A model generated the notes under the pieces. The model made no database searches and was not told the DNA's origin. It was given only the letters and a program-made list of their open reading frames with translations. From Rhodobacterales bacterium HKCCE2091 (lineage in GTDB: Bacteria; Pseudomonadota; Alphaproteobacteria; Rhodobacterales; Rhodobacteraceae): DNA of 64,000 nt. Location: the NCBI GenBank assembly GCA_015689685.1, contig WVSL01000005.1, positions 62,001-126,000 of the forward strand, given 5' to 3'. A program made the position numbers and the translations under genes. Positions 43,680 through 50,664 of the stretch are shown here, piece by piece. Each line of letters begins with the position of its first letter. Positions within the stretch are counted from its first letter, which is position 1.

Positions 43680-43693
43680 GATTTTCGAAAATC
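43680..43693. promoter_or_regulatory. Perfect palindrome GATTTTCGAAAATC, copy 4 (before the VOC operon)
   Basis: A 14-bp perfect palindrome containing the TCGAAAATC element, 73 nt before the VOC gene ATG and touching the stop codon of the upstream hydrolase gene. It is the most symmetrical of the five copies and probably the full operator for a dimeric regulator. Confidence 0.7.
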
Positions 43694-44549
43694 AATCTTG
43701 TTGCGAAAAGATAGGCCCGCGCGGGTCGTCATCCTGTTCGACCGTGTTGCTGAGCGTGCCGATGCCGGTGATCTCCACCTCGACCACGTCGCCGGGGACC
43801 AGGAACTCCGGCGGTTTGCGGGTGGAGCCGAAGCCCGACGGCGTTCCGGTCACGATCACGTCGCCGGCGGCCAGCGGCGTGAAGGTGGAGATGTAGGCGA
43901 CCAGCCATGCGGTATCGAAGATCATCCGGTCGAACGTGATGTCCTGCTTCGCGACCCCGTTCACGCGGGTGGTCAGCCGCGTCCTCTCGGGTGAGGGCAG
44001 TTCGTCAGGCGTCACCAGCCAGGGGCCGAAACCGGCGCTGCGATGGAAGTTCTTTCCGGGCGTGAACTGCGACGAGTGCTTCTGCCAGTCCCGAACGCTG
44101 CCATCGTTGAAGCAGGAGAACCCCGCGACATGATCCATCGCGGCGTGCCTCGGGATCTTGTGGCCCGGCCTGCCGATGATCGCCGCCATCTCGCCCTCGA
44201 AATCGTATTTCTCCGAGACCTTGGGCTTCAGGATCGGCGCGCCGTGGCCGGTGACCGACTCGGCGAAGCGCGTGAACATGAGCGGGAAATCGGGGGCGGG
44301 CTTGTCCTGCAAGGGTTCACGGAAATTGGTCGCCACGCAGAGGATCTTTCCCGGCCGCGGGATGGGTGGCAGCAGGACGACGTCGTCGAGCCGGACGGAG
44401 GAGTTTCCGGCGATCCCGGGGCCGGATGGGGAGGTGAGCGCCGGCAGGAGCGTGTCGAAGTCAGGCGTCGCGTCGTCGAAGCGGATCAGGTCGCCATCTA
44501 CGATGCCGGTTCTCGTCTCCGTGCCGTGTAGGAAGGCCGCGAGCTTCAC
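43692..44549 (-). CDS. Fumarylacetoacetate hydrolase family protein
   Basis: 285 residues. The metal-binding core of the FAH family is visible: YDFEGEMAAIIGRPG (two Glu) and FNDGSVRDWQKHS (Asp), with VATNFREP upstream and DVIVTGTPSGFGSTR near the end. Members hydrolyse or decarboxylate acylpyruvates such as fumarylpyruvate or ring-fission products. The start is GTG at 44549, with AGGGA at a good distance, which gives a normal family length; the open frame further upstream (to 44696) is not supported. A TCGAAAATC copy lies 162 nt before it. Confidence 0.87.
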   Translation of the reverse strand: MKLAAFLHGTETRTGIVDGDLIRFDDATPDFDTLLPALTSPSGPGIAGNSSVRLDDVVLLPPIPRPGKILCVATNFREPLQDKPAPDFPLMFTRFAESVTGHGAPILKPKVSEKYDFEGEMAAIIGRPGHKIPRHAAMDHVAGFSCFNDGSVRDWQKHSSQFTPGKNFHRSAGFGPWLVTPDELPSPERTRLTTRVNGVAKQDITFDRMIFDTAWLVAYISTFTPLAAGDVIVTGTPSGFGSTRKPPEFLVPGDVVEVEITGIGTLSNTVEQDDDPRGPIFSQQD

Positions 44550-44710
44550 GGCCTGATCCCTGAAAATGCGGGGCAGGGCATGGTCTTGGCGGCCCGGTTC
44601 TTCGCCCTCGATCTCACGGCTTCGCAACCTCCTCCGCGTGTGTCCGGTTCCCGAACCGTTCGGGCGAGAGGTATCGTAGATCGCGCATACTTTCAAGATA
44701 AGCCAAACTT

Positions 44711-44719
44711 TCGAAAATC
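44711..44719 (+). promoter_or_regulatory. TCGAAAATC element, copy 5 (FAH/AKR gap)
   Basis: Context AAACTTTCGAAAATCAACC, 12 of 14 palindrome positions matching copy 4. It is 162 nt before the FAH start and about 200 nt before the aldo-keto reductase, so FAH is the likelier target. Confidence 0.6.
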
Positions 44720-44789
44720 AACCTATGCCCGCGTTTGTCAGACTAGGTGCGTCGGCGGCGATCCGTTCGAAGCTGATTGATTAGCTGCC

Positions 44790-44811
44790 CTCATAAGTGG
44801 CTTGATCCTTC
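44790..44811 (+). repeat. 22-nt element shared with the region before the 47.4-kb oxidoreductase gene, copy 1
   Basis: CTCAT-AA-GTGGCTTGATCCTTC, identical in 20 of 22 positions to 47272-47293. It ends 111 nt before the aldo-keto reductase ATG. A LysR gene lies between the two copies, so both may be its binding sites. Confidence 0.5.
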
Positions 44812-44922
44812 CGCCGATTATTCTGACCCCGCGATCGACCTATGTCCCGCTGCAGAGGGCGCCGACCCGGTGCCCCATTTGATGACCCCGGCCACGCCGG
44901 AAGCGAAGAGAAAGGGCAAGAC

Positions 44923-45783
44923 ATGATCCTGCAAGAAACCCAGACCCTGCCGAACGGCGTCGCGATTCCGAAACTCGCGCTCGGCACCTGGATGATCGAC
45001 GACGACAAGGTGGCGGAGGCCGTCAAGGCCGCGGTCCGGATCGGCTACCGCCACATCGACACCGCGCAGGCCTACGGCAACGAGCGCGGCGTGGGCGAGG
45101 GCATCCGCGACTGCGGCGTGCCGCGGGGCGAGCTGTTCGTCCAGACGAAGCTCGACGCCGGCATCAAGGATTACGACGGCGCGGTCGCGGCGATCGACTC
45201 GTCGCTGAAGACGCTCGGGCTCGACTACATCGACCTGATGGTGATCCACAGCCCGACGCCCTGGGACCGCTTCGGCGGCGACGACCGCTTCTTCGAAGGC
45301 AACCTTGCTGCGTGGAAGGCGATGGAAGAGGCTCTGGAGGCCGGCAAGCTCCGGGCCATCGGCGTTTCGAACTTCCAGGCCGCCGATCTCGACAACCTGT
45401 TCGAGAACGGGCGCGTCAAGCCGATGATCAACCAGGTGCTCGCCCATGTCGGCAACACCCCGTTCGACCTGATCGACTACGCGACCGAAAAGGGGATGCT
45501 GGTCGAGGCCTATTCGCCGATCGCGCATGGCAAGATCCTCGACAACGCGGAAATCGGCGAGATGGCGGATCGCTACGGCGTCAGCATCCCGCAGCTCTGC
45601 ATCCGCTACATCCTGCAGCTCGGCCTTCTCGCCCTGCCGAAGACCGCGAACCCGGAGCACATGAAGACCAACGCCGATGTCGACTTCGAGATCTCGGCCG
45701 AGGACATGGCGGCGCTGAAGTCGGTCACCGCGAAGGACTACGGGGACGCGAGCGTGTTCCCGGTCTACAGCGGCGCGGCCTGA
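44923..45783 (+). CDS. Aldo/keto reductase
   Basis: 286 residues, the standard size. The tetrad residues are visible: Asp and Tyr in HIDTAQAYGNE, Lys in FVQTKLD and His in LMVIHSPTP; the NADPH-binding end LPKTANPEHMKTNADV follows. It is close to the 2,5-diketogluconate reductase/YeaE-like group and reduces small aldehydes or ketones. The ATG at 44923 has AAAGGGC upstream. With a PQQ glucose dehydrogenase elsewhere in the window, keto-gluconate is one conceivable substrate; nothing proves it. Confidence 0.9.
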   Translation: MILQETQTLPNGVAIPKLALGTWMIDDDKVAEAVKAAVRIGYRHIDTAQAYGNERGVGEGIRDCGVPRGELFVQTKLDAGIKDYDGAVAAIDSSLKTLGLDYIDLMVIHSPTPWDRFGGDDRFFEGNLAAWKAMEEALEAGKLRAIGVSNFQAADLDNLFENGRVKPMINQVLAHVGNTPFDLIDYATEKGMLVEAYSPIAHGKILDNAEIGEMADRYGVSIPQLCIRYILQLGLLALPKTANPEHMKTNADVDFEISAEDMAALKSVTAKDYGDASVFPVYSGAA

Positions 45784-45789
45784 TTGCTG

Positions 45790-45814
45790 CGGCGCGGGTG
45801 CCCCGGTCGCGCCG
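45790..45814. terminator. Hairpin between convergent AKR and cyclophilin-like genes
   Basis: CGGCGCG (45790-45796) pairs with CGCGCCG (45808-45814) around an 11-nt loop in the 44-nt convergent gap. Likely bidirectional transcript end; no T-run. Confidence 0.4.
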
Positions 45815-45827
45815 TGGCGCCCGTCGG

Positions 45828-46178
45828 TCAGTCGGCGGCTTCGATCCGCATCGGGATCTCTCCCGATCCCTTCAGCGCATCGAAGTCGCCGTCGAACCGG
45901 CCGAGCCGGACGAGCCCGTCGGCGGAACGGAACGGCGCGATGAAAATGGCGAGGTTCTTCCAAGGCGCATACTGGGTGATGTCCCCGGCCTCCGGCGCGT
46001 AGGCGGTTGGGGCGTCCGACGCGTCCAGCTTGCGCCCGAGATCGGCGACACGTTCGATCCCGTGAAAATCCGTCAGCACGAGGTCGAGCGGCAGCATGGA
46101 CGCGAAATCGCGCGCGGCGGCGCTGTCGTCGAGCGTGGCGGGCATGACAACGTCACCCGCGATCACGTTGATCCTCAT
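45828..46178 (-). CDS. Cyclophilin-like fold protein
   Basis: 116 residues. It matches the short cyclophilin_like family (MRINVIAGDVVMPATLDDSAAARDF pattern, LTDFHGIERVADL, then DITQYAPWKNLAIFIAPF and LVRLGRFDGD). These single-domain proteins are fused or linked to oxidoreductases in some bacteria; enzymatic activity is not established. It is divergent from the lysR gene with a 154-nt gap, which is the usual arrangement for a LysR target gene. Confidence 0.78.
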   Translation of the reverse strand: MRINVIAGDVVMPATLDDSAAARDFASMLPLDLVLTDFHGIERVADLGRKLDASDAPTAYAPEAGDITQYAPWKNLAIFIAPFRSADGLVRLGRFDGDFDALKGSGEIPMRIEAAD

Positions 46179-46332
46179 CGGGAATCTCCTTTTCGCTCCG
46201 GCCGCCGGACGCGCCTGGCGGGAGCCTTCAACCTAGGCTCTGGCCTGCGGAACGGAAAGGGCGGGCAGCCGGACCCTGGGCGAAATGATCCGTCGACCCC
46301 ATGAGCCAGCTTCATATATCATGGAGACCTGA

Positions 46333-47262
46333 GTGACACCCCGCCCGGACATCCCCGCACCCGCCATGATCCGCGAGAACATCAACGACCTCATCGCCTT
46401 CGCCGCCGTCGCCGAAGAGCGCAGCTTCACCCGCGCCGCCGCGCGTCTCAACGTGTCGCAATCGGCGCTGTCGCACACGATCAAGGCGCTGGAACAGCGG
46501 CTCGGCCTGCGGCTGCTGACCCGCACCACGCGGTCGGTCGCGCCGACGATGGAGGGCGAGGACCTGCTGGCCACGCTCAACCCGTGCTTCGAACGGATCG
46601 AAAGCCGCCTCCAGGCGCTGAACGAACGCGGCGGAGAGCCGACCGGCACGGTGCGGATCGCGGCGGTGGAATACGCCATCGACTCGCTGCTCTGGCCCAA
46701 GCTGTCGCCGATGCTGAAGAAGCACCCGTCGGTGAACGTCGAACTGGTGATGGAGTACGAATACACCGACCTTGCCCAGTCGCGCTGCGATGCGGGCGTG
46801 CGGTTCGGCGACCAGGTGGCCGAGGGGATGATCGCGCGCCGGATCGGCCCGGACGAACGGATGATCTGCGTCGGCGCGCCCGCGTATCTCGACGCCGCGG
46901 GTGTGCCGGGGGAACCGGGCGACCTGGCCGGGCACAACTGCATCAACCTGCGGCTGTCGAACCACGGCGCGCTCTATGCGTGGGAGTTCGAGGATCCCGA
47001 GGGGCGGGACGTCCGCGTGAAGGTCACCGGGCAGGCGACCTTCAACACGATCAGCGCGGTGCTGCGCGCGGCGATCGACGGAAACGGCCTGGCCTGCGTG
47101 CCGGAGCGGATGGCCGCGCCGCACCTGGAGGCCGGCCGGCTGCGCGCCTGCCTCGAAGACTTCTGCCCGGCGTTTCCCGGGTTCCACATCTACTATCCCA
47201 GTCGGCAGCGCCCGTCCTCCGCCTTCGAGGCGGTGCTGGAGGCCCTGCTGGAACGGGATTGA
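46333..47262 (+). CDS. LysR-family transcriptional regulator
   Basis: 309 residues. The N-terminal winged helix-turn-helix is typical (DLIAFAAVAEERSFTRAAAR, VSQSALSHTIKALEQRLGLR, LLTRTTRSVAPT), followed by a two-lobed effector domain. It belongs to the group of LysR proteins that commonly start MIRENxND. The GTG at 46333 has GGAG six bases upstream; an ATG at 46366 is the alternative start and matches homolog N termini. It is surrounded by oxidoreductase genes with a shared upstream element and is divergent from the cyclophilin-like gene. Confidence 0.9.
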   Translation: MTPRPDIPAPAMIRENINDLIAFAAVAEERSFTRAAARLNVSQSALSHTIKALEQRLGLRLLTRTTRSVAPTMEGEDLLATLNPCFERIESRLQALNERGGEPTGTVRIAAVEYAIDSLLWPKLSPMLKKHPSVNVELVMEYEYTDLAQSRCDAGVRFGDQVAEGMIARRIGPDERMICVGAPAYLDAAGVPGEPGDLAGHNCINLRLSNHGALYAWEFEDPEGRDVRVKVTGQATFNTISAVLRAAIDGNGLACVPERMAAPHLEAGRLRACLEDFCPAFPGFHIYYPSRQRPSSAFEAVLEALLERD

Positions 47263-47271
47263 TGAGCGGGG

Positions 47272-47293
47272 CTCATCGGTGGCTTGATCCTTC
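47272..47293 (+). repeat. 22-nt element shared with the AKR upstream region, copy 2
   Basis: CTCAT-CG-GTGGCTTGATCCTTC, starting 10 nt after the lysR stop and ending 117 nt before the next ATG. This is the same distance (within 6 nt) as copy 1 to the aldo-keto reductase. Confidence 0.5.
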
Positions 47294-47410
47294 GTGCCAT
47301 TCTCGCCGCGCGGGTCCGGAGCCATATCCGTGGACAGGCACCGGGCCGCACGGCTGCGCCGGGATTACGGGCCACACCGCGACGAGGCGAAGGGCAGGGG
47401 AGCGAAACGC

Positions 47411-48043
47411 ATGAAGATCGGCATTCTCGGGTCCGGACTGATGGGCAGGGCGCTCGGCCGGACATGGGCCGCCGCGGGCCACGACATCGCGTTCAGCTAC
47501 GCGCGCGACGAAGCGAAGCTCGCCCGGCTGGCACGGGAAACCGGCGGCACCCACGGAACCGTGGCGGAGGCTATTGACGGGGCCGACGCGGTGCTGCTGG
47601 CGGTCCACTGGTCGCGGGTCGAGGATGTTCTCGGCCAGGCCGGCGATCTCTCGGGGAAGGTCGTCCTGACCTGCTGCGTGCCGCTCGACGAGGCGAACGA
47701 GACGCTCGTGCTCGGACCCCGCACCTCCGGCGCGGAAACACTTGCCGCGATGCGCCCCGGGGCGCGGTGGGTGGCCTGTTTCAACACCGTCCCGTCCGAA
47801 GCCTTCGCCCCGGTCCGTGCGCGCGCCGGGACGGGCCCCGCGCCGCAGGTCGTCCTCTACGGCGATGACCCCGGTGCGAAGAAGATTGCCGCCGATCTGA
47901 TCCGCGACGCGGGCTTCGAGCCGCTGGAGGCGGGCGGGCTGACCACCGGCCGCTACGTCGAACCCTTCGCCATGCTGACCGCGGTGCTCGCCTACGGCCA
48001 GCCCGGCGGCCCGGCGCTGACATACCGTTTCGAGAAGTTGTGA
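47411..48043 (+). CDS. NAD(P)-binding oxidoreductase, NADPH:F420 reductase (Fno)-like
   Basis: 210 residues. Rossmann fold start MKIGILGSGLMGRALGRTWA, a FSYARDEAKLARLA segment where NADPH-binding residues lie, AVLLAVHWSRVEDVL and a C-terminal dimerisation region (GGLTTGRYVEPFAMLTAVLAY). It belongs to the F420-dependent NADP oxidoreductase-like family, most of whose proteobacterial members have no known F420 role. GGGGAG precedes the ATG. Followed 12 nt later by a cupin gene. Confidence 0.85.
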   Translation: MKIGILGSGLMGRALGRTWAAAGHDIAFSYARDEAKLARLARETGGTHGTVAEAIDGADAVLLAVHWSRVEDVLGQAGDLSGKVVLTCCVPLDEANETLVLGPRTSGAETLAAMRPGARWVACFNTVPSEAFAPVRARAGTGPAPQVVLYGDDPGAKKIAADLIRDAGFEPLEAGGLTTGRYVEPFAMLTAVLAYGQPGGPALTYRFEKL

Positions 48044-48055
48044 AAGGAAGAGACC

Positions 48056-48451
48056 ATGAAGATCACCAGAGCAGGCACCGCCCCTTCGGCGAAGGGGCCC
48101 GATGACTGGTTCACCGGCACCGTCCGGATCGACCCGATGTTCCAGGCCGAGGATCCCGGCCGTGTCGCCGGAAGCCACGTCACGTTCGAGCCGGGCGCGC
48201 GCACGGCGTGGCACACCCACCCCGCGGGCCAGACCCTGATCGTCACCTTCGGGCGCGGCCGGGTCCAGCGCGAGGGCGGCCCGGTCGAGGAGATCCGACA
48301 AGGCGACGTGGTCTGGTTCCCCGCGGGCGAAAAGCACTGGCACGGCGCCGCGCCCGATACCGCCATGAGCCACATGGCGGTGCAGGAGGTCGTGGACGGA
48401 TCCGCCGTGACGTGGATGGCAAAGGTCAGCGACACGGATTACGGGGCCTGA
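48056..48451 (+). CDS. Small cupin protein
   Basis: 131 residues, one cupin barrel. Metal ligands are likely in [14 protein letters not shown] (two His and a Gln/Glu position) and [14 protein letters not shown]. This subgroup is frequently found beside carboxymuconolactone decarboxylase-like and oxidoreductase genes; its reaction is unknown. GGAAGAG precedes the ATG, and the gene is in operon with the preceding oxidoreductase. Confidence 0.83.
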   Translation: MKITRAGTAPSAKGPDDWFTGTVRIDPMFQAEDPGRVAGSHVTFEPGARTAWHTHPAGQTLIVTFGRGRVQREGGPVEEIRQGDVVWFPAGEKHWHGAAPDTAMSHMAVQEVVDGSAVTWMAKVSDTDYGA

Positions 48452-48594
48452 CCCCCCGGCGCGGGTTCGCTTCGGCGAGCCCGCCATCTTCCCGTCCCCT
48501 GCGCTTCCCGCCAACCGCATCGTCGCCCCGCTTGACGCAGGGCCGATCCTCGGGTCCGGTCACCGGGACGGACAAGGGGGAGGCACCGAACCAG

Positions 48595-49119
48595 ATGCCA
48601 GACACATCCGGAACGCCGCGCCGCGACCCGGCGGAGGATGACGGGATCGGCACCGAGGACAGCGACATCCGCGCGCTGTTCTCGTTCACGTTGCAGCGCC
48701 TCGCCAGCCTGTCGACCAAGATCGCCACCCGTTCGGTCTACGAACCCTACGGGCTGAACATCCCGGAATGGCGGGTGCTGGCCGTGCTCGGCTATCTCGG
48801 CGAGGTCTCGGTCCTGACGGTCGCGAAACACGCCGCCGTCCTGCGCACGCAATTGCCGCGGGTCACGTCCGAGCTGGAAAAGCGCGGCCTCGTCCGGCGC
48901 AAGGCGAACCCCGAGGACGGGCGCAGCGCGCTCCTGTCGCTAACCGAGACCGGGCAGACCACCGTCGACGAGATCCTGCGCAAGTCGCGGGACAGGAACG
49001 AGGCCATGCTGGCCGACCTGTCGCCCGACGAGCGGCGCGAACTGATGCGCCTGGTGCGGCAGGTGATCCGCACGAGCCGCGATTACCTCGACGGCGACGG
49101 GGCCTCCGGCGGCGGTTGA
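48595..49119 (+). CDS. MarR-family regulator of the downstream TTT catabolic operon
   Basis: 174 residues. The winged helix is visible (PEWRVLAVLGYLGEVSVLTVAK, HAAVLRTQLPRVTSELEKRGLV, RRKANPEDGRSALLSLTETGQ). Family members are usually repressors released by an aromatic or acyl-CoA ligand. The gene is 100 nt upstream of tctC, and two palindromic sites fill that gap, so it very likely controls the operon and perhaps itself. GGGGGAGG lies 12-13 nt before the ATG, a little far. The 143 nt between the cupin gene and this start show no clear promoter. Confidence 0.85.
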   Translation: MPDTSGTPRRDPAEDDGIGTEDSDIRALFSFTLQRLASLSTKIATRSVYEPYGLNIPEWRVLAVLGYLGEVSVLTVAKHAAVLRTQLPRVTSELEKRGLVRRKANPEDGRSALLSLTETGQTTVDEILRKSRDRNEAMLADLSPDERRELMRLVRQVIRTSRDYLDGDGASGGG

Positions 49120-49121
49120 CG

Positions 49122-49192
49122 ACCCTCCCGATTTAAGTCATCAAGTGACATAGTAAGGTCACTCAGTGACATAAATTGCGGATCGGGAGGGT
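49122..49192 (+). promoter_or_regulatory. Operator region: tandem palindromes inside an 11-bp inverted repeat
   Basis: Between marR and tctC. Site 1 is GTCA-TCAAG-TGAC (49137-49149) and site 2 is the perfect palindrome GTCACT-C-AGTGAC (49158-49170); their centres are 21 bp apart, two helical turns. Both are flanked by A+T. An outer perfect 11-bp inverted repeat, ACCCTCCCGAT (49122-49132) and ATCGGGAGGGT (49182-49192), encloses them. The inner sites fit a MarR dimer pair; the outer arms could form an RNA hairpin if transcribed from marR, or be a second DNA site. Confidence 0.75.
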
Positions 49193-49219
49193 TTCGATTC
49201 GCCAGAATGGGAGGACTTC

Positions 49220-50182
49220 ATGGGAATTCTGAAGACGATCCGTGCCGGATTGGCGGGGACGGCGCTGGCACTCGCCGCGCTTCCGGCCGCCGCGCAGGAC
49301 TGGCCGGGCCAGCCTGTCACCGTGCTGATCCCGTTCTCGCCGGGCGGTGCGAACGACACCGTGGCGCGGACGATGGGCAGCGCGCTTGAAGAGACCTTCG
49401 GCGTGCCCTTCACGCCGGTGAACGCGACCGGGGCCGGCGGCTTCGTCGCCGCGCAGCAGCTCGTCGCGGGGCGGGCCGACGGCTACACCGTCAGCCACCA
49501 GTCGCTCGGGACCTTCATCCTCACCTCGCTGATGAACGAGCAGCAGGTCGACCCGCTGGAGGATCTCACCTTCGTCGCGCAGATGGCGCAGCTGACCTCC
49601 GCGGTCGCGGTTCCGGCGTCGAGTGAATACGAGACGCTGCAGGACCTGATCGACGCGCTGCAGGCATCCGACGGGTCGATGACCTGGGGCCATACCGGCG
49701 AGGGCGGCTTCCACCACGTCAACGGCGTGTCCTTCCTCGACGCCATCGGGGCCGAGGGACGCGACGTGCCCTTCGACGGCTCTTCCGCCAGCCGCGCAGC
49801 CCTGCTTGGCGAGCAGATCGACTACGCGATCCTGTCGACCTCCAACTACCTCGGGTTCGAGAACGAACTGCGTTTCCTCGCCTTCTTCTCCGACTCCGCC
49901 GACGCGGTCCTGCCCGACGTGCCGACGATGGGCGATCTCGGCATCGACCTCGTCTACGTCGAGACGCCCTCGGTCTGGGTCGTGCCTGCGGGAACCGACC
50001 AGGCCATCGTCGACCAACTCAGCGCGGCGATCTCCGAGGTGGTGGGCAGCGACGCCTACCGCGACGAGCTGATCTCGCTCGGCATCACGCCGGCCTACCG
50101 CGACGGCGCCGAGGTGCGCGAGCTGATCCAGAACCGGATCGGCGGCTGGCAGGCGATCATCGACGGGCTCGACGCCGAATGA
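49220..50182 (+). CDS. tctC: TTT transporter solute-binding protein TctC (system 2)
   Basis: 320 residues. Signal peptide (AGLAGTALALAALPAAA) and the Bug/TctC ligand loops WPGQPVTVLIPFSPGGANDTV and VNATGAGGFVAAQQLVAGRAD. First gene of the ten-gene operon; GGGAGGA precedes the ATG. It overlaps tctB by ATGA. The ligand should be the growth substrate handled by the downstream CoA-pathway enzymes. Confidence 0.92.
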   Translation: MGILKTIRAGLAGTALALAALPAAAQDWPGQPVTVLIPFSPGGANDTVARTMGSALEETFGVPFTPVNATGAGGFVAAQQLVAGRADGYTVSHQSLGTFILTSLMNEQQVDPLEDLTFVAQMAQLTSAVAVPASSEYETLQDLIDALQASDGSMTWGHTGEGGFHHVNGVSFLDAIGAEGRDVPFDGSSASRAALLGEQIDYAILSTSNYLGFENELRFLAFFSDSADAVLPDVPTMGDLGIDLVYVETPSVWVVPAGTDQAIVDQLSAAISEVVGSDAYRDELISLGITPAYRDGAEVRELIQNRIGGWQAIIDGLDAE

Positions 50183-50664
50183 CTCCCGCCGTCCGCAGGA
50201 ACGAGGAAATCGCGCTCGGGCTCGCCATCGCGGCGGTCGGCGGGGTGTTCCTGTGGGCGGCCTACCAGATCCCCGCGGGCCGCGATCTCGTCGGCCCGCG
50301 GAGCCTGCCCGCGCTGGTCGCGGGGCTTCTCTCCCTCGGCGGGCTGGCGATCTCGGCGCGCGCCTGGTTCGGCCTCGCCGCCCCCGAGACGGGCGGCAGC
50401 GAGACCGAGCGCAAGCTTCTCAGGGTTGTCCTGCCCGCGGTCGCGGTCGCGCTTGCCGCGCTGTGGCTCTGGGGCGCGGTCGGCTGGACGCTCGCCAGCC
50501 TCATGGTCGCGCCGGTGTTCTTCGGCATCTTCGGCGCGCGGGGCTGGAAGGAACTCGTCCTGTTCCCCTGCTGCGCCGTCGGGCTTCTCTATCTCATCTT
50601 CTACCGCCTGCTCGGGCTCTGGCACGGGACCGGCTGGCTGATCGAAAGACTGGGCCTGTCTTGA
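50179..50664 (+). CDS. tctB: TTT transporter small permease TctB (system 2)
   Basis: 161 residues with four hydrophobic helices (LGLAIAAVGGVFLWAAYQI; LPALVAGLLSLGGLAISAR; VVLPAVAVALAALWLWGAVG; LVLFPCCAVGLLYLIFYRL). Typical TctB. ATGA overlap with tctC and TTGA overlap with tctA show tight coupling. Confidence 0.88.
   Translation: MTPAVRRNEEIALGLAIAAVGGVFLWAAYQIPAGRDLVGPRSLPALVAGLLSLGGLAISARAWFGLAAPETGGSETERKLLRVVLPAVAVALAALWLWGAVGWTLASLMVAPVFFGIFGARGWKELVLFPCCAVGLLYLIFYRLLGLWHGTGWLIERLGLS

Larger units (their letters stand above)
44550..44922. promoter_or_regulatory. Divergent control region between FAH and aldo-keto reductase genes
   Basis: 373 nt with no supported gene; a 66-codon frame here has no ribosome-binding site or family resemblance. 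It holds the fifth TCGAAAATC copy (44711), the GTGGCTTGATCC element (44790) and an AT-rich stretch around 44690-44780 that is likely to contain both promoters. Confidence 0.5.

Noticed and set aside
43692-44696. 334-residue version of the FAH protein
   Set aside because: The extra 49 N-terminal residues are Arg-rich and unlike family members; the GTG at 44549 gives normal length and has a ribosome-binding site.
44580-44780. 66-codon plus-strand frame in the FAH/AKR gap
   Set aside because: No ribosome-binding site, no family resemblance, and it runs through the likely promoter region and the TCGAAAATC site.
46297-46316. Possible inverted copy of the CTCATnnGTGGCTTGATCC element before lysR
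   Set aside because: Only the ATGAG end matches; the core GTGGCTTGATCC is not preserved.
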